Shown here: piece after piece, positions 45,029 to 52,471 of the stretch
Layout of the letters: every line of letters starts with the position of its first letter
Position numbering within the stretch: the stretch's first letter is position 1
Position numbers and translations under genes: made by a program
Source: Gordonia amarae NBRC 15530
Lineage (GTDB): Bacteria > Actinomycetota > Actinomycetes > Mycobacteriales > Mycobacteriaceae
Length of the DNA stretch: 64,000 nt
Assembly: GCF_000241345.1 (NCBI RefSeq)
Contig: NZ_BAED01000012.1
Location: 16,795-80,794, forward strand
Direction: 5' to 3'
Notes under the pieces: model-generated
Seen by the model: only the letters and a program-made list of their open reading frames with translations
Database searches by the model: none
Told to the model about the DNA's origin: nothing

Positions 45029-45096
45029 TGTCCCCTGTGAACCGGTCCAGGTAGTTCTGGAGTCCTGATTGCCCTGATGAGGGCGTAGAAGGGACG

Positions 45097-45387
45097 ATGA
45101 GGGACATGGCAGGACGCAAACGGCACTCGGCTGAGGACATCGTGCGCAAGCTGCGGCGCGTCGATGAGCTCGCGGCCGAGGGCAAGACCGGTGAGCAGAT
45201 CGCGAACGAGCTGGAGGTGTCGGCGGCCACGTTGTACAACTGGCGCCGTTCTCATGGCGGTATGGACGCTGACGCAGCCAAGGAGCTCAAGGAGTTGCGG
45301 GATCAGAATAGGCGGCTCAAGCGGCTGCTGGCTGATGCTGAGTTGGAGAAGGACGCGTTGCGGGAGGTCGCGAAGGGAAAATTCTGA
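45097..45387 (+). CDS. IS3-family transposase OrfA
   Basis: A 96-aa DNA-binding subunit: a HTH (RKRHSAEDIVRKLRRVDELAAEGKTGEQIANELEVSAATLYNWRR) followed by a leucine-zipper coiled coil (LKELRDQNRRLKRLLADAELEKDALREVAKGKF). This is a typical OrfA end. An ATG at 45106 is an alternative start. OrfB follows about 30 bp on, in another frame; the transframe OrfAB would normally arise by programmed slippage. Confidence 0.88.
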   Translation: MRDMAGRKRHSAEDIVRKLRRVDELAAEGKTGEQIANELEVSAATLYNWRRSHGGMDADAAKELKELRDQNRRLKRLLADAELEKDALREVAKGKF

Positions 45388-45416
45388 GCCCGACCTCCAA
45401 ACGCGCCGCTATCGAC

Positions 45417-46251
45417 ATGCTCAAAGAGGTGAAGGGCATGTCAGAGCGTATGGCGTGCAAGGTGGTTGGGCTTTCCCGGTCTGCGTATCGACGGCTGCCG
45501 CAGGCGCAGACCCCGGCCGATCCGGATGCGGACCTGCGCGCCGATCTGCGCGCCTATGCCGGCAAGAACCCGCGGCATGGGTTCCGGCGGGTGTGGGCGT
45601 ATCTGCGGTTCGACGTGGGGTTGGCGGTGAACAAGAAGAAGGTGCACCGGTTGTGGGGAGGAGGAAGGGTTGCAGGTTCAGCGCGCGCCGCGCCGCAAGC
45701 GTGCGGGGCAGTCGTCGGTGCCGGTGATCGAGGCAGATGCACCGAATGTGGTGTGGGCTTTGGAGTTTCAGTTCGATTCGACTGTGGACGGGCGCAAGAT
45801 CAAGATCGCGTCGATGGTGGATGAGCACACCAGGGTCTCGCTGCTGGACATCCTGGATACCTCGATCCCGGCCGAGCGGCTGGTCGAGGAGTTGGAGAAG
45901 GTGTTCATTGCCGTCGGTGGGCCGCCGAGGGTGTTGCGGATGGACAACGGGCCGGAGTTTATTTCTCATGCGTTGCAACAGTTTTGCGACGGTAAGGTCG
46001 GGATCAGCTACATCCCGCCGGGCACACCGTGGAACAACGGGTTCGTCGAATCGTTCAACAGTCGGTTGCGGGATGAGTGTTTGAACCGCAACTGCTGGAC
46101 CAGCGTGTTGGAGGCCCGTGTGGTGATCGGGGACTTCAAGGACGACCACAACCGCCGGCACCGGCACTCGGCGCTGGGTTACCAGACGCCGGCAGAGTAC
46201 GCTGCCGGATGCACCTGCACCCACCACCCGGTGGTGTGTGAGATCGCGTGA
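45417..46251 (+). pseudogene. IS3-family transposase OrfB, frameshifted
   Basis: The first part (KGMSERMACKVVGLSRSAYRRLP to KKKVHRLW) and the second (GLQVQRAPRRKRAG onward) are both good IS3 OrfB sequence. They lie in different frames, joined in a G/A-rich run near 45655-45670. There the expected W-R-E-E-G codons carry one extra base. The DDE triad is kept in the second part: WALEFQFDSTVDG, RMDNGPEF, and WNNGFVESFNSRLRDE. The extra base should inactivate it unless it is a sequencing error. Confidence 0.8.
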
Positions 46252-46589
46252 GCGATCACCTGTAGGAACTGGCTCTAGAACAGCCTGGACCGACTATCGG
46301 GGACCTGCCAGGGCCAGTACGGCAGAATGGTCCCGGGTCATCGTGGGGTGTGTCCTTTTTGTGAGTCACTTGGTAGGTAACTCATCGACCTCTACACGAT
46401 GGCCCGCCCCAACGGGGGCACCACCCCATCACAGGGGCTACCGGGCCACCTCAGCCTGCTCCCAAATCCCACCGCCCCAGGGGACTTACCCATCTTGGAG
46501 GGAACGTCGCCGCTCTGGTCCGCTTTGATTGGTGACTTGTGACGAAGCTTCTCATCTACTTCTGAACATGCGGAAGCAGACGATAATTG

Positions 46590-47411
46590 TCAAGAGCGTT
46601 TGAACCACCGACGTCGGGCTTCGCGTATCGCAGGCTCGACAGTTTGGAGAAAGTACGGACTGGCTGACGCGGTTCCGTATCCCGTGGTGCTACTACCGGC
46701 GCTCGGATGATTGCCATGGAAGAATAGCGTTTGGTGTCTCCCAAACTTCGCGACCTCTAGGTTCGCATCGATCTTCTCGACCGTAGCAATCCGACATGCG
46801 ATATCACGGTAGATACTCGCGCCTTGCATGATGCACAACGTCGGCTCAAGTATCTCGATCGTCCGCACCAGATGGGGGAAGCAGTTGCTCGATAGAATGC
46901 TGCTCGCCGCTGATCGGTAGCCAGTGCCCTTGGTTGCGCTGCATAGCCTCAAGTTGACGAGTGCGTACGCATTCATCAGGTGAACGACCTCGCCTTGGTT
47001 GCGGAGGTCGAGCAGTTCTCCTGCGCGGTCCGCGCCGTACTCGCGCCCGAAAGCCGTACGAAGAACGCTGGTCGTCCCACGCATGTGCGCGTGGCGCTGA
47101 TTGAAGGTCATGCTGATGGCTCGGTTCTGATCCGCTGTACGTTCAGCGATCGAAACGTGCTCGTCACCGCGCCCGGTCTCCATGCCGATGACCATGACGC
47201 GCCAGTCAACGCCGTCCTCAGTGAGGTCGTAGTGCGCGCCGACATGCGTCCCCTGGCCCTCGTAAAAGTTGCCGCCCGGCTCGATTGAGCTACGACAACC
47301 AGCGGCACGCGCACAGACCAGCCGTTCACCATCGTCGACGTGCTCGCGCATATACGCATCCAGTTCCTCGACGCGTAGCTGCGTCAGCTCCGGGTCACTC
47401 GTGAACGGCAT
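46590..47411 (-). CDS. Uracil-DNA-glycosylase-superfamily-like protein
   Basis: A 273-aa soluble protein. The order of segments VMVIGMETG, MRGTTSVLRTAF, NCFPHLVRTIEILEPTLCIMQG and FFHGNHPSAG resembles the UDG superfamily: a G-x-E/D-P/x-G water-activating loop, a central strand-helix unit, and an HPS motif. Similarity is weak and catalytic activity is uncertain. CARAAGCRSSIEPGGNFYEGQGTHVGAHYDL near the N-terminus may form an extra metal-binding part. GTG (47441) and ATG (47411) starts are both possible. It lies between two IS elements inside the island, downstream of a truncated gene on the same strand. Confidence 0.6.
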   Translation of the reverse strand: MPFTSDPELTQLRVEELDAYMREHVDDGERLVCARAAGCRSSIEPGGNFYEGQGTHVGAHYDLTEDGVDWRVMVIGMETGRGDEHVSIAERTADQNRAISMTFNQRHAHMRGTTSVLRTAFGREYGADRAGELLDLRNQGEVVHLMNAYALVNLRLCSATKGTGYRSAASSILSSNCFPHLVRTIEILEPTLCIMQGASIYRDIACRIATVEKIDANLEVAKFGRHQTLFFHGNHPSAGSSTTGYGTASASPYFLQTVEPAIREARRRWFKRS

Positions 47412-47450
47412 GAGCGCGAACGTAGCACCACCTACCGACACCGCGAGTCG

Positions 47451-47597
47451 CTAGTCGTAGATCAGGTAGTGCCCGCACCGACATCGGGTGTGACCAGCCG
47501 GGTGCATACCTGGACGCCGACAGCCGTCCTCCGCGGGGGTGAACAGCTCGTCCAACTTGCGCTGCTGCCCGTCGATAGGACCGAGCTCCTTCTGGTG
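47451..47597 (-). pseudogene. C-terminal fragment of a zinc-ribbon-like protein
   Basis: The minus strand reads QKELGPIDGQQRKLDELFTPAEDGCRRPGMHPAGHTRCRCGHYLIYD followed by a stop. The cluster C-x9-H-x3-H-x2-C-x-C-x2-H could bind zinc. No start codon or upstream part exists because the IS3 copy 2 end (TGAGGGGGAC) begins at about 47597. It was probably the gene before the UDG-like protein in an operon. Confidence 0.5.
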
Positions 47598-47624
47598 AGG
47601 GGGACCCAATTGGTGGTCCAGTCG

Positions 47625-48446
47625 CTATGCGGCTTGGGGTTGGTGGGTCGTGGTCCACTGTAGAGCGGACTCGGTGGGGCTGAGTTCGCCTTGGGCGCTG
47701 TGTGGTCGGACGGTGTTGTAGTCGGTCCTCCAATCCTCGGTGATCACGCGGGCTTCGAGCAACGAGTCGAAGCGCCACGAGTTGAGCAGTTCCTCACGCA
47801 GGCGTGCGTTGAATGATTCGATCCAGCCGTTCTGCCACGGCGAGCCGGGGTCGATGAACAGGGCTCCGGTCCCAGTGAATCGGCACCAGTCACGAACGGC
47901 GTGAGCGACGAACTCTGGCCCGTTATCGAATCGCACGTAGACCGGCGTCCCACGTATGAGAGCGAGGCGGTCAAGGACTCTGACCACCTGGTCAGCATCG
48001 ATGGATCGGTCGACCTCAATGGCCAGGCACTCTCTCGTGTGTTCGTCAATGATGTTGAGTAGCTTGATTGTTCGCCCGTCAGCGAGGGTGTCGAACTGGA
48101 AATCCATTGCCCAGATCACGTTCGGCCGGATCGGGCACATCGCACCGACTGCGACACCGATGCCGGTCAACCGCTTCTTCTTACGACGCTGGGGAACTCG
48201 AAGTCCTTCCTCACGCCACAACCGTCGGATTCGTTTGTCGTTGACCGTCCATCCGGATTTTCGGGCCATCCTCGCTGCGCGCCGCCACCCCCACCGCGGC
48301 CGATCGGTGCAGAACGTGCGTAGCCAGGCCCGCAGCCGGGTGTCCTCATCATCGGCTGGTGGTGGCGTCAGGCGCATCGTGGAGCGGTGGATACCGACCA
48401 CCGAACAGGCCCGTCGTTGGGAGACCCCGAACCGTTGCTGCAGCAC
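47625..48446 (-). CDS. IS3-family transposase OrfB
   Basis: A 273-aa integrase-core protein. The N-terminal HTH_21 part is FGVSQRRACSVVGIHRSTMR. The DDE catalytic residues appear intact in IWAMDFQFDTLADG, VRFDNGPEF and WQNGWIESFNARLREE, followed by YNTVRPHSAQGELSPTE. Length is normal for IS3 OrfB. It lies in another frame from orfA, as usual for this family. Confidence 0.9.
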   Translation of the reverse strand: MLQQRFGVSQRRACSVVGIHRSTMRLTPPPADDEDTRLRAWLRTFCTDRPRWGWRRAARMARKSGWTVNDKRIRRLWREEGLRVPQRRKKKRLTGIGVAVGAMCPIRPNVIWAMDFQFDTLADGRTIKLLNIIDEHTRECLAIEVDRSIDADQVVRVLDRLALIRGTPVYVRFDNGPEFVAHAVRDWCRFTGTGALFIDPGSPWQNGWIESFNARLREELLNSWRFDSLLEARVITEDWRTDYNTVRPHSAQGELSPTESALQWTTTHQPQAA

Positions 48447-48476
48447 CTGTACGGCGCGGCGTTTGCGGTTCGCCGG

Positions 48477-48765
48477 TCAGAAGTTTCCCGACGACAGGTC
48501 CTTGAGCATGTCGATGTCGAGGGCCTGGTTGGCGACGAGCTTCTTCAGTCGGGCGTTCTCGGCTTCGAGTTCTTTGAGGCGCTTGGCGTCATCAGCTTTC
48601 ATGCCGCCGTACTGGGCCAGCCACCGATGCCCAGGTGGACTCGGCGACTTCGAGGTGCCGGCACACCTGGTCGAGTTCCTGCCCTGCGGCGAGGAGTTTG
48701 TTGCCCTCGGCAAGCTTGCCGATGATCTGCTCAGACGTATGCCGGCGGCGCTTGTTCGATGTCAT
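48477..48765 (-). pseudogene. IS3-family transposase OrfA, frameshifted
   Basis: The first part, MTSNKRRRHTSEQIIGKLAEGNKLLAAGQELDQVCRHLEVAESTW, and the second, HRWLAQYGGMKADDAKRLKELEAENARLKKLVANQALDIDMLKDLSSGNF, are in different frames. They join at TGG-G-CATCGG, where one extra G is present (near 48630). Together they form a complete OrfA with HTH and coiled coil. The insertion would prevent transposition unless it is a sequencing error. Confidence 0.75.
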
Positions 48766-48935
48766 GACGTCGTTGATTCTTCCTGCTCGAACACTCGAGC
48801 AACAGAGTCTCACAACGACCGGACCACTCAGGAGGGCTCGCCTCAGGCGTACTGGGCGGTGTCGTTTCAACAGCGCTCCAGTCCAGGCTTGTGACTGGTG
48901 GGACTAGTGTGACTGGAGGTGTACTACCGTCCAGT

Positions 48936-48984
48936 AGTCCAGGAATTTGCTCCGTCAGTCCAGACTTCGGGCGCCTGCGGCACT
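48936..48984 (-). repeat. Right end of the island: terminal repeat and internal motifs
   Basis: On the minus strand this reads AGTGCCGCAGGCGC, 7 nt, CTGGACT, then a second CTGGACT starting 42 nt from the end. The first two parts match the left end exactly in sequence and spacing. The element would end at 48982 (CA), followed by CTAAG. The clpB operator begins only 34 bp further on. Confidence 0.65.
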
Positions 48985-49017
48985 AAGAATCTGTTGGAGA
49001 TCGGGCACTACGTCCTT

Positions 49018-49040
49018 AGTTGAGCGGAATAGGCTCAACT
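49018..49040. promoter_or_regulatory. HAIR-type operator upstream of clpB (HspR site)
   Basis: AGTTGAGC-N7-GCTCAACT is a perfect 8-bp inverted repeat with 7-bp spacing. It matches the core and spacing (TTGAG-N9-CTCAA) of the HspR-associated inverted repeat CTTGAGT-N7-ACTCAAG. A second short repeat, GGCTCA-TACT-TGAGCC, lies about 25 bp downstream, before the clpB start. HspR repression relieved on heat shock is the known control of clpB in actinobacteria. Confidence 0.75.
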
Positions 49041-49107
49041 CTACTGGCGTTGTGGAGTCCGTAGGCTCATACTTGAGCCTGTTGGACTAAAGAGAAAGGC
49101 ATGCGAA

Positions 49108-51660
49108 GTGGATAGCTTCACCCCCACGACCAAGACGCAGCAGGCCCTGAGTACTGCTGTGCAGGCCGCGACCGCTGCCGGCAACTCGGACGTGCGTCCC
49201 GCTCATATCCTGGTGGCCCTGCTCGATCAGTCCGACGGCATCGCCGCGCCGCTGCTCAAGGCTGTCGGGGTGGATCCGTCGACCGTTCGGACCTTGGCCC
49301 AGGCGATCGTCGATCGTGCGCCCACCGTCGCCAATGCTTCCGCGACCCCGCAACTGTCCCGCGAGTCGATCGCGGCCGTCAGTGCCGCCCAGCAACTCGC
49401 CGGTGAACTCAACGACGAATACGTCTCCACCGAACACCTCGTCGTCGGACTGGCTTCCGGTGACTCGGATGTCGCGAAACTCCTGCACAATCAGGGTGCG
49501 ACGCCGCAGGCGCTGCGCGAGGCGTTCGTTTCCGTGCGCGGTACGGCCAGGGTGACCTCCGAGGATCCCGAGTCGACCTACCAGGCGCTGGAGAAGTACT
49601 CCACCGACCTCACCGCCGCTGCCCGCGAGGGCAAGCTCGACCCGGTCATCGGCCGCGACTCCGAGATCCGCCGCGTCGTACAGGTGCTGAGCCGGCGCAC
49701 CAAGAACAACCCGGTGCTCATCGGCGAGCCCGGCGTCGGCAAGACCGCCATCGTCGAAGGACTCGCCCAGCGCATCGTCGCCGGGGACGTACCCGAATCG
49801 CTGCGCGGCAAGACCGTCATCTCCCTCGACCTCGGTTCGATGGTCGCGGGCGCCAAGTACCGCGGCGAGTTCGAGGAACGCCTCAAGGCCGTCCTCGACG
49901 AGATCAAAGGCTCCGCCGGACAGGTCATCACCTTCATCGACGAGCTGCACACCATCGTCGGTGCCGGTGCCACCGGTGACTCGGCGATGGACGCCGGCAA
50001 CATGATCAAGCCGATGCTCGCGCGCGGTGAACTGCGCCTCGTCGGCGCGACGACGCTCGAGGAATACCGCAAGTACATCGAGAAGGACGCCGCCCTCGAA
50101 CGGCGCTTCCAGCAGGTGTACGTCGGTGAGCCGTCCGTCGAGGACGCCATCGGCATCCTGCGCGGCCTCAAGGAGAAGTACGAGGTGCACCACGGCGTGC
50201 GCATCACCGACTCCGCGCTCGTGGCCGCCGCAACGCTGTCCGACCGGTACATCACCTCCCGCTTCCTCCCCGACAAGGCCATCGACCTCGTCGACGAGGC
50301 CGCCTCGCGGCTGCGGATGGAAATCGACTCGCGCCCCGTCGAGATCGACGAGGTGGAGCGGATCGTCCGCCGGCTGGAGGTGGAAGAGCTTGCGCTGCAG
50401 AAGGAAACCGACGCGGCGTCGAAGGAACGGCTGGAGAAGCTGCGTCAGGAACTGGCCGACCAGAAGGAGAAGCTGAACGAACTGTCCGCCCGCTGGCAGG
50501 GCGAGAAGACCGCCATCGACTCCGTGCGCGACCTGCGTGAGGAATTGGATCGCCTTCGCGGACAGGCCGATCGGGCCGAACGCGACGGCGACCTGGGCAA
50601 GGCCGCCGAACTGCGGTACGGGAAGATCCCCGGACTGGAGAAGGAGCTCGCGGCGGCCGTCGAGAAGACCGGCGCCGCACCGGGACAGGACGTGATGCTG
50701 CAGGAGGAGGTGGGTCCCGACGACGTCGCCGAGGTGGTGTCGGCGTGGACCGGTGTCCCCGCCGGCCGCATGCTCGAAGGCGAGAGCGCCAAGCTGCTGC
50801 GGATGGAAGATGAACTCGGACAAAGGGTCATCGGGCAGAAGGCCGCCGTCACCGCGGTGTCCGACGCGGTGCGCCGCGCCCGGGCCGGTGTCGCCGACCC
50901 CAACCGGCCGCTCGGCTCGTTCCTGTTCCTCGGACCCACCGGCGTCGGTAAGACCGAGCTGGCCAAGGCGCTCGCGGAGTTCCTGTTCGACGACGAACGC
51001 GCCATGGTGCGCATCGACATGAGTGAGTACGGCGAAAAGCACAGCGTCGCAAGGCTTGTCGGTGCTCCCCCCGGATACGTCGGGTACGAGTCGGGTGGTC
51101 AGCTCACCGAGGCCGTGCGGCGCCGCCCCTACACCGTCGTGCTGTTCGACGAGGTGGAGAAGGCACACCCCGACGTGTTCGACGTGCTGCTGCAGGTCCT
51201 CGACGAGGGCAGGCTCACCGACGGGCAGGGCCGCACTGTCGACTTCCGCAACACCATCCTCATCCTGACGTCCAACCTGGGCGCCGGCGGTGACAAGGAT
51301 CAGGTGATGATGGCGGTGCGCGCGGCGTTCAAGCCCGAGTTCATCAACCGGCTCGACGATGTTGTCGTCTTCGACGCACTGAGTGCGGAAGAGTTGGTGT
51401 CGATCGTCGACATCCAGCTCGCGCAGCTCGGCAAGCGGCTGGCGCAGCGCAGGCTGAACCTGGAAGTGTCCGACAACGCCAAGAAGTGGCTGGCCGAGCG
51501 CGGATTCGACCCGCAGTATGGCGCCCGGCCGCTGCGCCGGCTGGTGCAGCAGGCCATCGGTGACCAGTTGGCCAAGCTGCTGCTCGCCGGGACGGTGCGC
51601 GACGGGGATGTGGTTCCCGTCAACGTGTCCGCCGACGGGGAGTCGCTGATCCTGGGCTGA
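49108..51660 (+). CDS. clpB: Chaperone disaggregase ClpB
   Basis: An 850-aa Hsp100 ATPase that extracts proteins from aggregates together with DnaK. It has the N-domain (about 1-145), a first AAA+ module with Walker A GEPGVGKT (about 205) and [12 protein letters not shown], and a coiled-coil middle domain (about 400-520, with [16 protein letters not shown]). The second AAA+ module has GPTGVGKT (about 609) and [14 protein letters not shown], then the C-terminal D2 small domain. The length and presence of the middle domain distinguish it from ClpC/ClpA. The GTG at 49108 is preceded by GAGAAAGG. A HAIR operator lies about 70 bp upstream. Confidence 0.97.
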   Translation: MDSFTPTTKTQQALSTAVQAATAAGNSDVRPAHILVALLDQSDGIAAPLLKAVGVDPSTVRTLAQAIVDRAPTVANASATPQLSRESIAAVSAAQQLAGELNDEYVSTEHLVVGLASGDSDVAKLLHNQGATPQALREAFVSVRGTARVTSEDPESTYQALEKYSTDLTAAAREGKLDPVIGRDSEIRRVVQVLSRRTKNNPVLIGEPGVGKTAIVEGLAQRIVAGDVPESLRGKTVISLDLGSMVAGAKYRGEFEERLKAVLDEIKGSAGQVITFIDELHTIVGAGATGDSAMDAGNMIKPMLARGELRLVGATTLEEYRKYIEKDAALERRFQQVYVGEPSVEDAIGILRGLKEKYEVHHGVRITDSALVAAATLSDRYITSRFLPDKAIDLVDEAASRLRMEIDSRPVEIDEVERIVRRLEVEELALQKETDAASKERLEKLRQELADQKEKLNELSARWQGEKTAIDSVRDLREELDRLRGQADRAERDGDLGKAAELRYGKIPGLEKELAAAVEKTGAAPGQDVMLQEEVGPDDVAEVVSAWTGVPAGRMLEGESAKLLRMEDELGQRVIGQKAAVTAVSDAVRRARAGVADPNRPLGSFLFLGPTGVGKTELAKALAEFLFDDERAMVRIDMSEYGEKHSVARLVGAPPGYVGYESGGQLTEAVRRRPYTVVLFDEVEKAHPDVFDVLLQVLDEGRLTDGQGRTVDFRNTILILTSNLGAGGDKDQVMMAVRAAFKPEFINRLDDVVVFDALSAEELVSIVDIQLAQLGKRLAQRRLNLEVSDNAKKWLAERGFDPQYGARPLRRLVQQAIGDQLAKLLLAGTVRDGDVVPVNVSADGESLILG

Positions 51661-51726
51661 CCTGCTCCGTTGGTTGAGGTGCGAGCCTGGAAACCTGGCC
51701 ACCTCGCCGGTTGAGGTGCGAGCGTG

Positions 51727-51781
51727 CGAGCCTCGAAACCTGGTGAGATGACATTATCGTCTCGCGGGGTTTCGAGGCTCG
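51727..51781. terminator. Long-loop inverted repeat after clpB
   Basis: The arms CGAGCCTCGAAACC (51727-51740) and GGTTTCGAGGCTCG (51768-51781) pair perfectly over 14 bp with a 27-nt loop, 67 bp after the clpB stop. There is no T run. It may end the clpB transcript, or it may be part of the repeat family that fills the following 250 bp. Confidence 0.5.
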
Positions 51782-52038
51782 TCGCTTGCGCTCCTCGCAC
51801 CTCAACCGGCAGTGGGGGTCGCTTGCGCTCCTCGCACCTCAACCGGCAGTGGGGGTCGCTTGCGCTCCTCGCACCTCAACCGGCAGTGGGGGGTCGCTTG
51901 CGCTCCTCGTACCTCTACCGGCAGTGGGGGGTCGCTTGCGCTCGTCGCGCCTCTACCGGCAGGGGGTCGCTTGCGGTTCTCGCACCTCATCCGGGGAAGG
52001 GGCGCTTGCGGTTCTCGTGACTCAACCGGTAAAGGGGT
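51782..52038 (+). repeat. Degenerating tandem array of ~37-bp units
   Basis: About seven units start at TCGCTTGCG (51782, 51819, 51856, 51893, 51931, 51967, and a variant at 52003). Each continues as CTCCTCGCACCTCAACCGGCAGTGGGG. The first three are nearly identical, and later ones drift (CTCGTACCTCTACC, GGTTCTCGCACCTCATCC). Inverted single copies (GTTGAGGTGCGAG) lie at 51672 and 51710. The array ends 21 bp before the next ATG. Any open frames across it are repeat artefacts. Confidence 0.85.
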
Positions 52039-52058
52039 GGGCGCGTAGGGTGGCGGGT

Positions 52059-52451
52059 ATGTCTGGATTCGGTGAGGCCGGGACCGCCAAGTATGTATCG
52101 CTGACGACGTTCCGGAAGGACGGGACTCCGGTGGCGACGCCGCTGTGGGCGGCGCTCGACGGCGATCGGCTGGTGCTGTGGACGCGCACCGAATCGTGGA
52201 AGGTTAAGCGGATCCGCCGCAATCCGGCGGTGACGGTGCAGGCCTGTGATGCCCGCGGCGGCAAGCTGTTCGGGGAGCCGGTGGCCGGGCGGGCCGAGAT
52301 CCTCGATGCCGCCGGCACCGAGCGGGTGCGCGGCCTGATCATCGCCAAGTACGGGATCGCCGGCCGGATCACCGTGCTCGGCAGCACCCTGCGCAGGGGC
52401 AAGGGTGGCACTGTCGGACTGTCGATCGGTCTGGAGGAGCTTTTGTCGTAG
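52059..52451 (+). CDS. PPOX-class F420/FMN-dependent oxidoreductase
   Basis: A 130-aa split-barrel flavin/deazaflavin reductase. TAKYVSLTTFRKDGTPVATPLWAALDGDRLVLWTRTESWKVKRIRRNPAVTVQACDARG is the cofactor-binding half, typical of the Rv1155-like PPOX group in F420-producing actinobacteria. The ATG at 52059 begins the family sequence; the open frame continues upstream only through the repeat array. Physiological substrate is unknown. The next gene starts 20 bp downstream. Confidence 0.88.
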   Translation: MSGFGEAGTAKYVSLTTFRKDGTPVATPLWAALDGDRLVLWTRTESWKVKRIRRNPAVTVQACDARGGKLFGEPVAGRAEILDAAGTERVRGLIIAKYGIAGRITVLGSTLRRGKGGTVGLSIGLEELLS

Positions 52452-52471
52452 GGGCGACGTAGCCTGTCGGA

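Larger units (their letters stand above)
45029..46306 (+). mobile_element. IS3-family insertion sequence (copy 1)
   Basis: About 1.28 kb with two overlapping-frame transposase genes. The left end reads TGTCCCC...GGTCCAGG..GTTCTGGAG. The reverse complement of the right end reads GGTCCCC...GGTCCAGG..GTTCTAGAG, so imperfect terminal inverted repeats of about 35 bp are visible. It interrupts the IS1380 remnant on its left. The 283 bp to its right (46307-46589) hold no gene I can support. Confidence 0.75.
47597..48890 (-). mobile_element. IS3-family insertion sequence (copy 2)
   Basis: About 1.3 kb on the minus strand with orfA and orfB. It is a different subtype from copy 1, judged by the proteins. 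The left end is placed at TGAGGGGGAC, where the truncated zinc-ribbon-like frame is cut off. The right end is uncertain; CTGGACTGGAGCGC near 48886 resembles, only loosely, TGGTCCAGTCGC near the left end. It lies directly inside the right end of the island. Confidence 0.65.
35745..48982. mobile_element. Genomic island with Tn7-like ends (no core transposase seen)
   Basis: A 13.2-kb block with visibly lower GC than its flanks and no synteny genes. It is bounded by inverted TGCCGCAGGCGC...GCGCCTGCGGCA. The flanks read CAAAG (left) and CTAAG (right), a 4/5 match as expected for a decayed 5-bp target duplication. TG...CA termini, a 5-bp duplication and repeated internal motifs at the ends are features of Tn7-like elements. 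Cargo: an ATPase/HEPN gene pair, a GIY-YIG protein, a UDG-like protein and IS copies. No TnsA, TnsB, TnsC or TniQ-like gene was found, so it would be non-autonomous or decayed. Confidence 0.55.

Noticed and set aside
51782..52038. Regular repeats that might be taken for a CRISPR array
   Set aside because: The units are directly adjacent, with no unique spacers, the repeats drift in sequence, and no cas genes are near.
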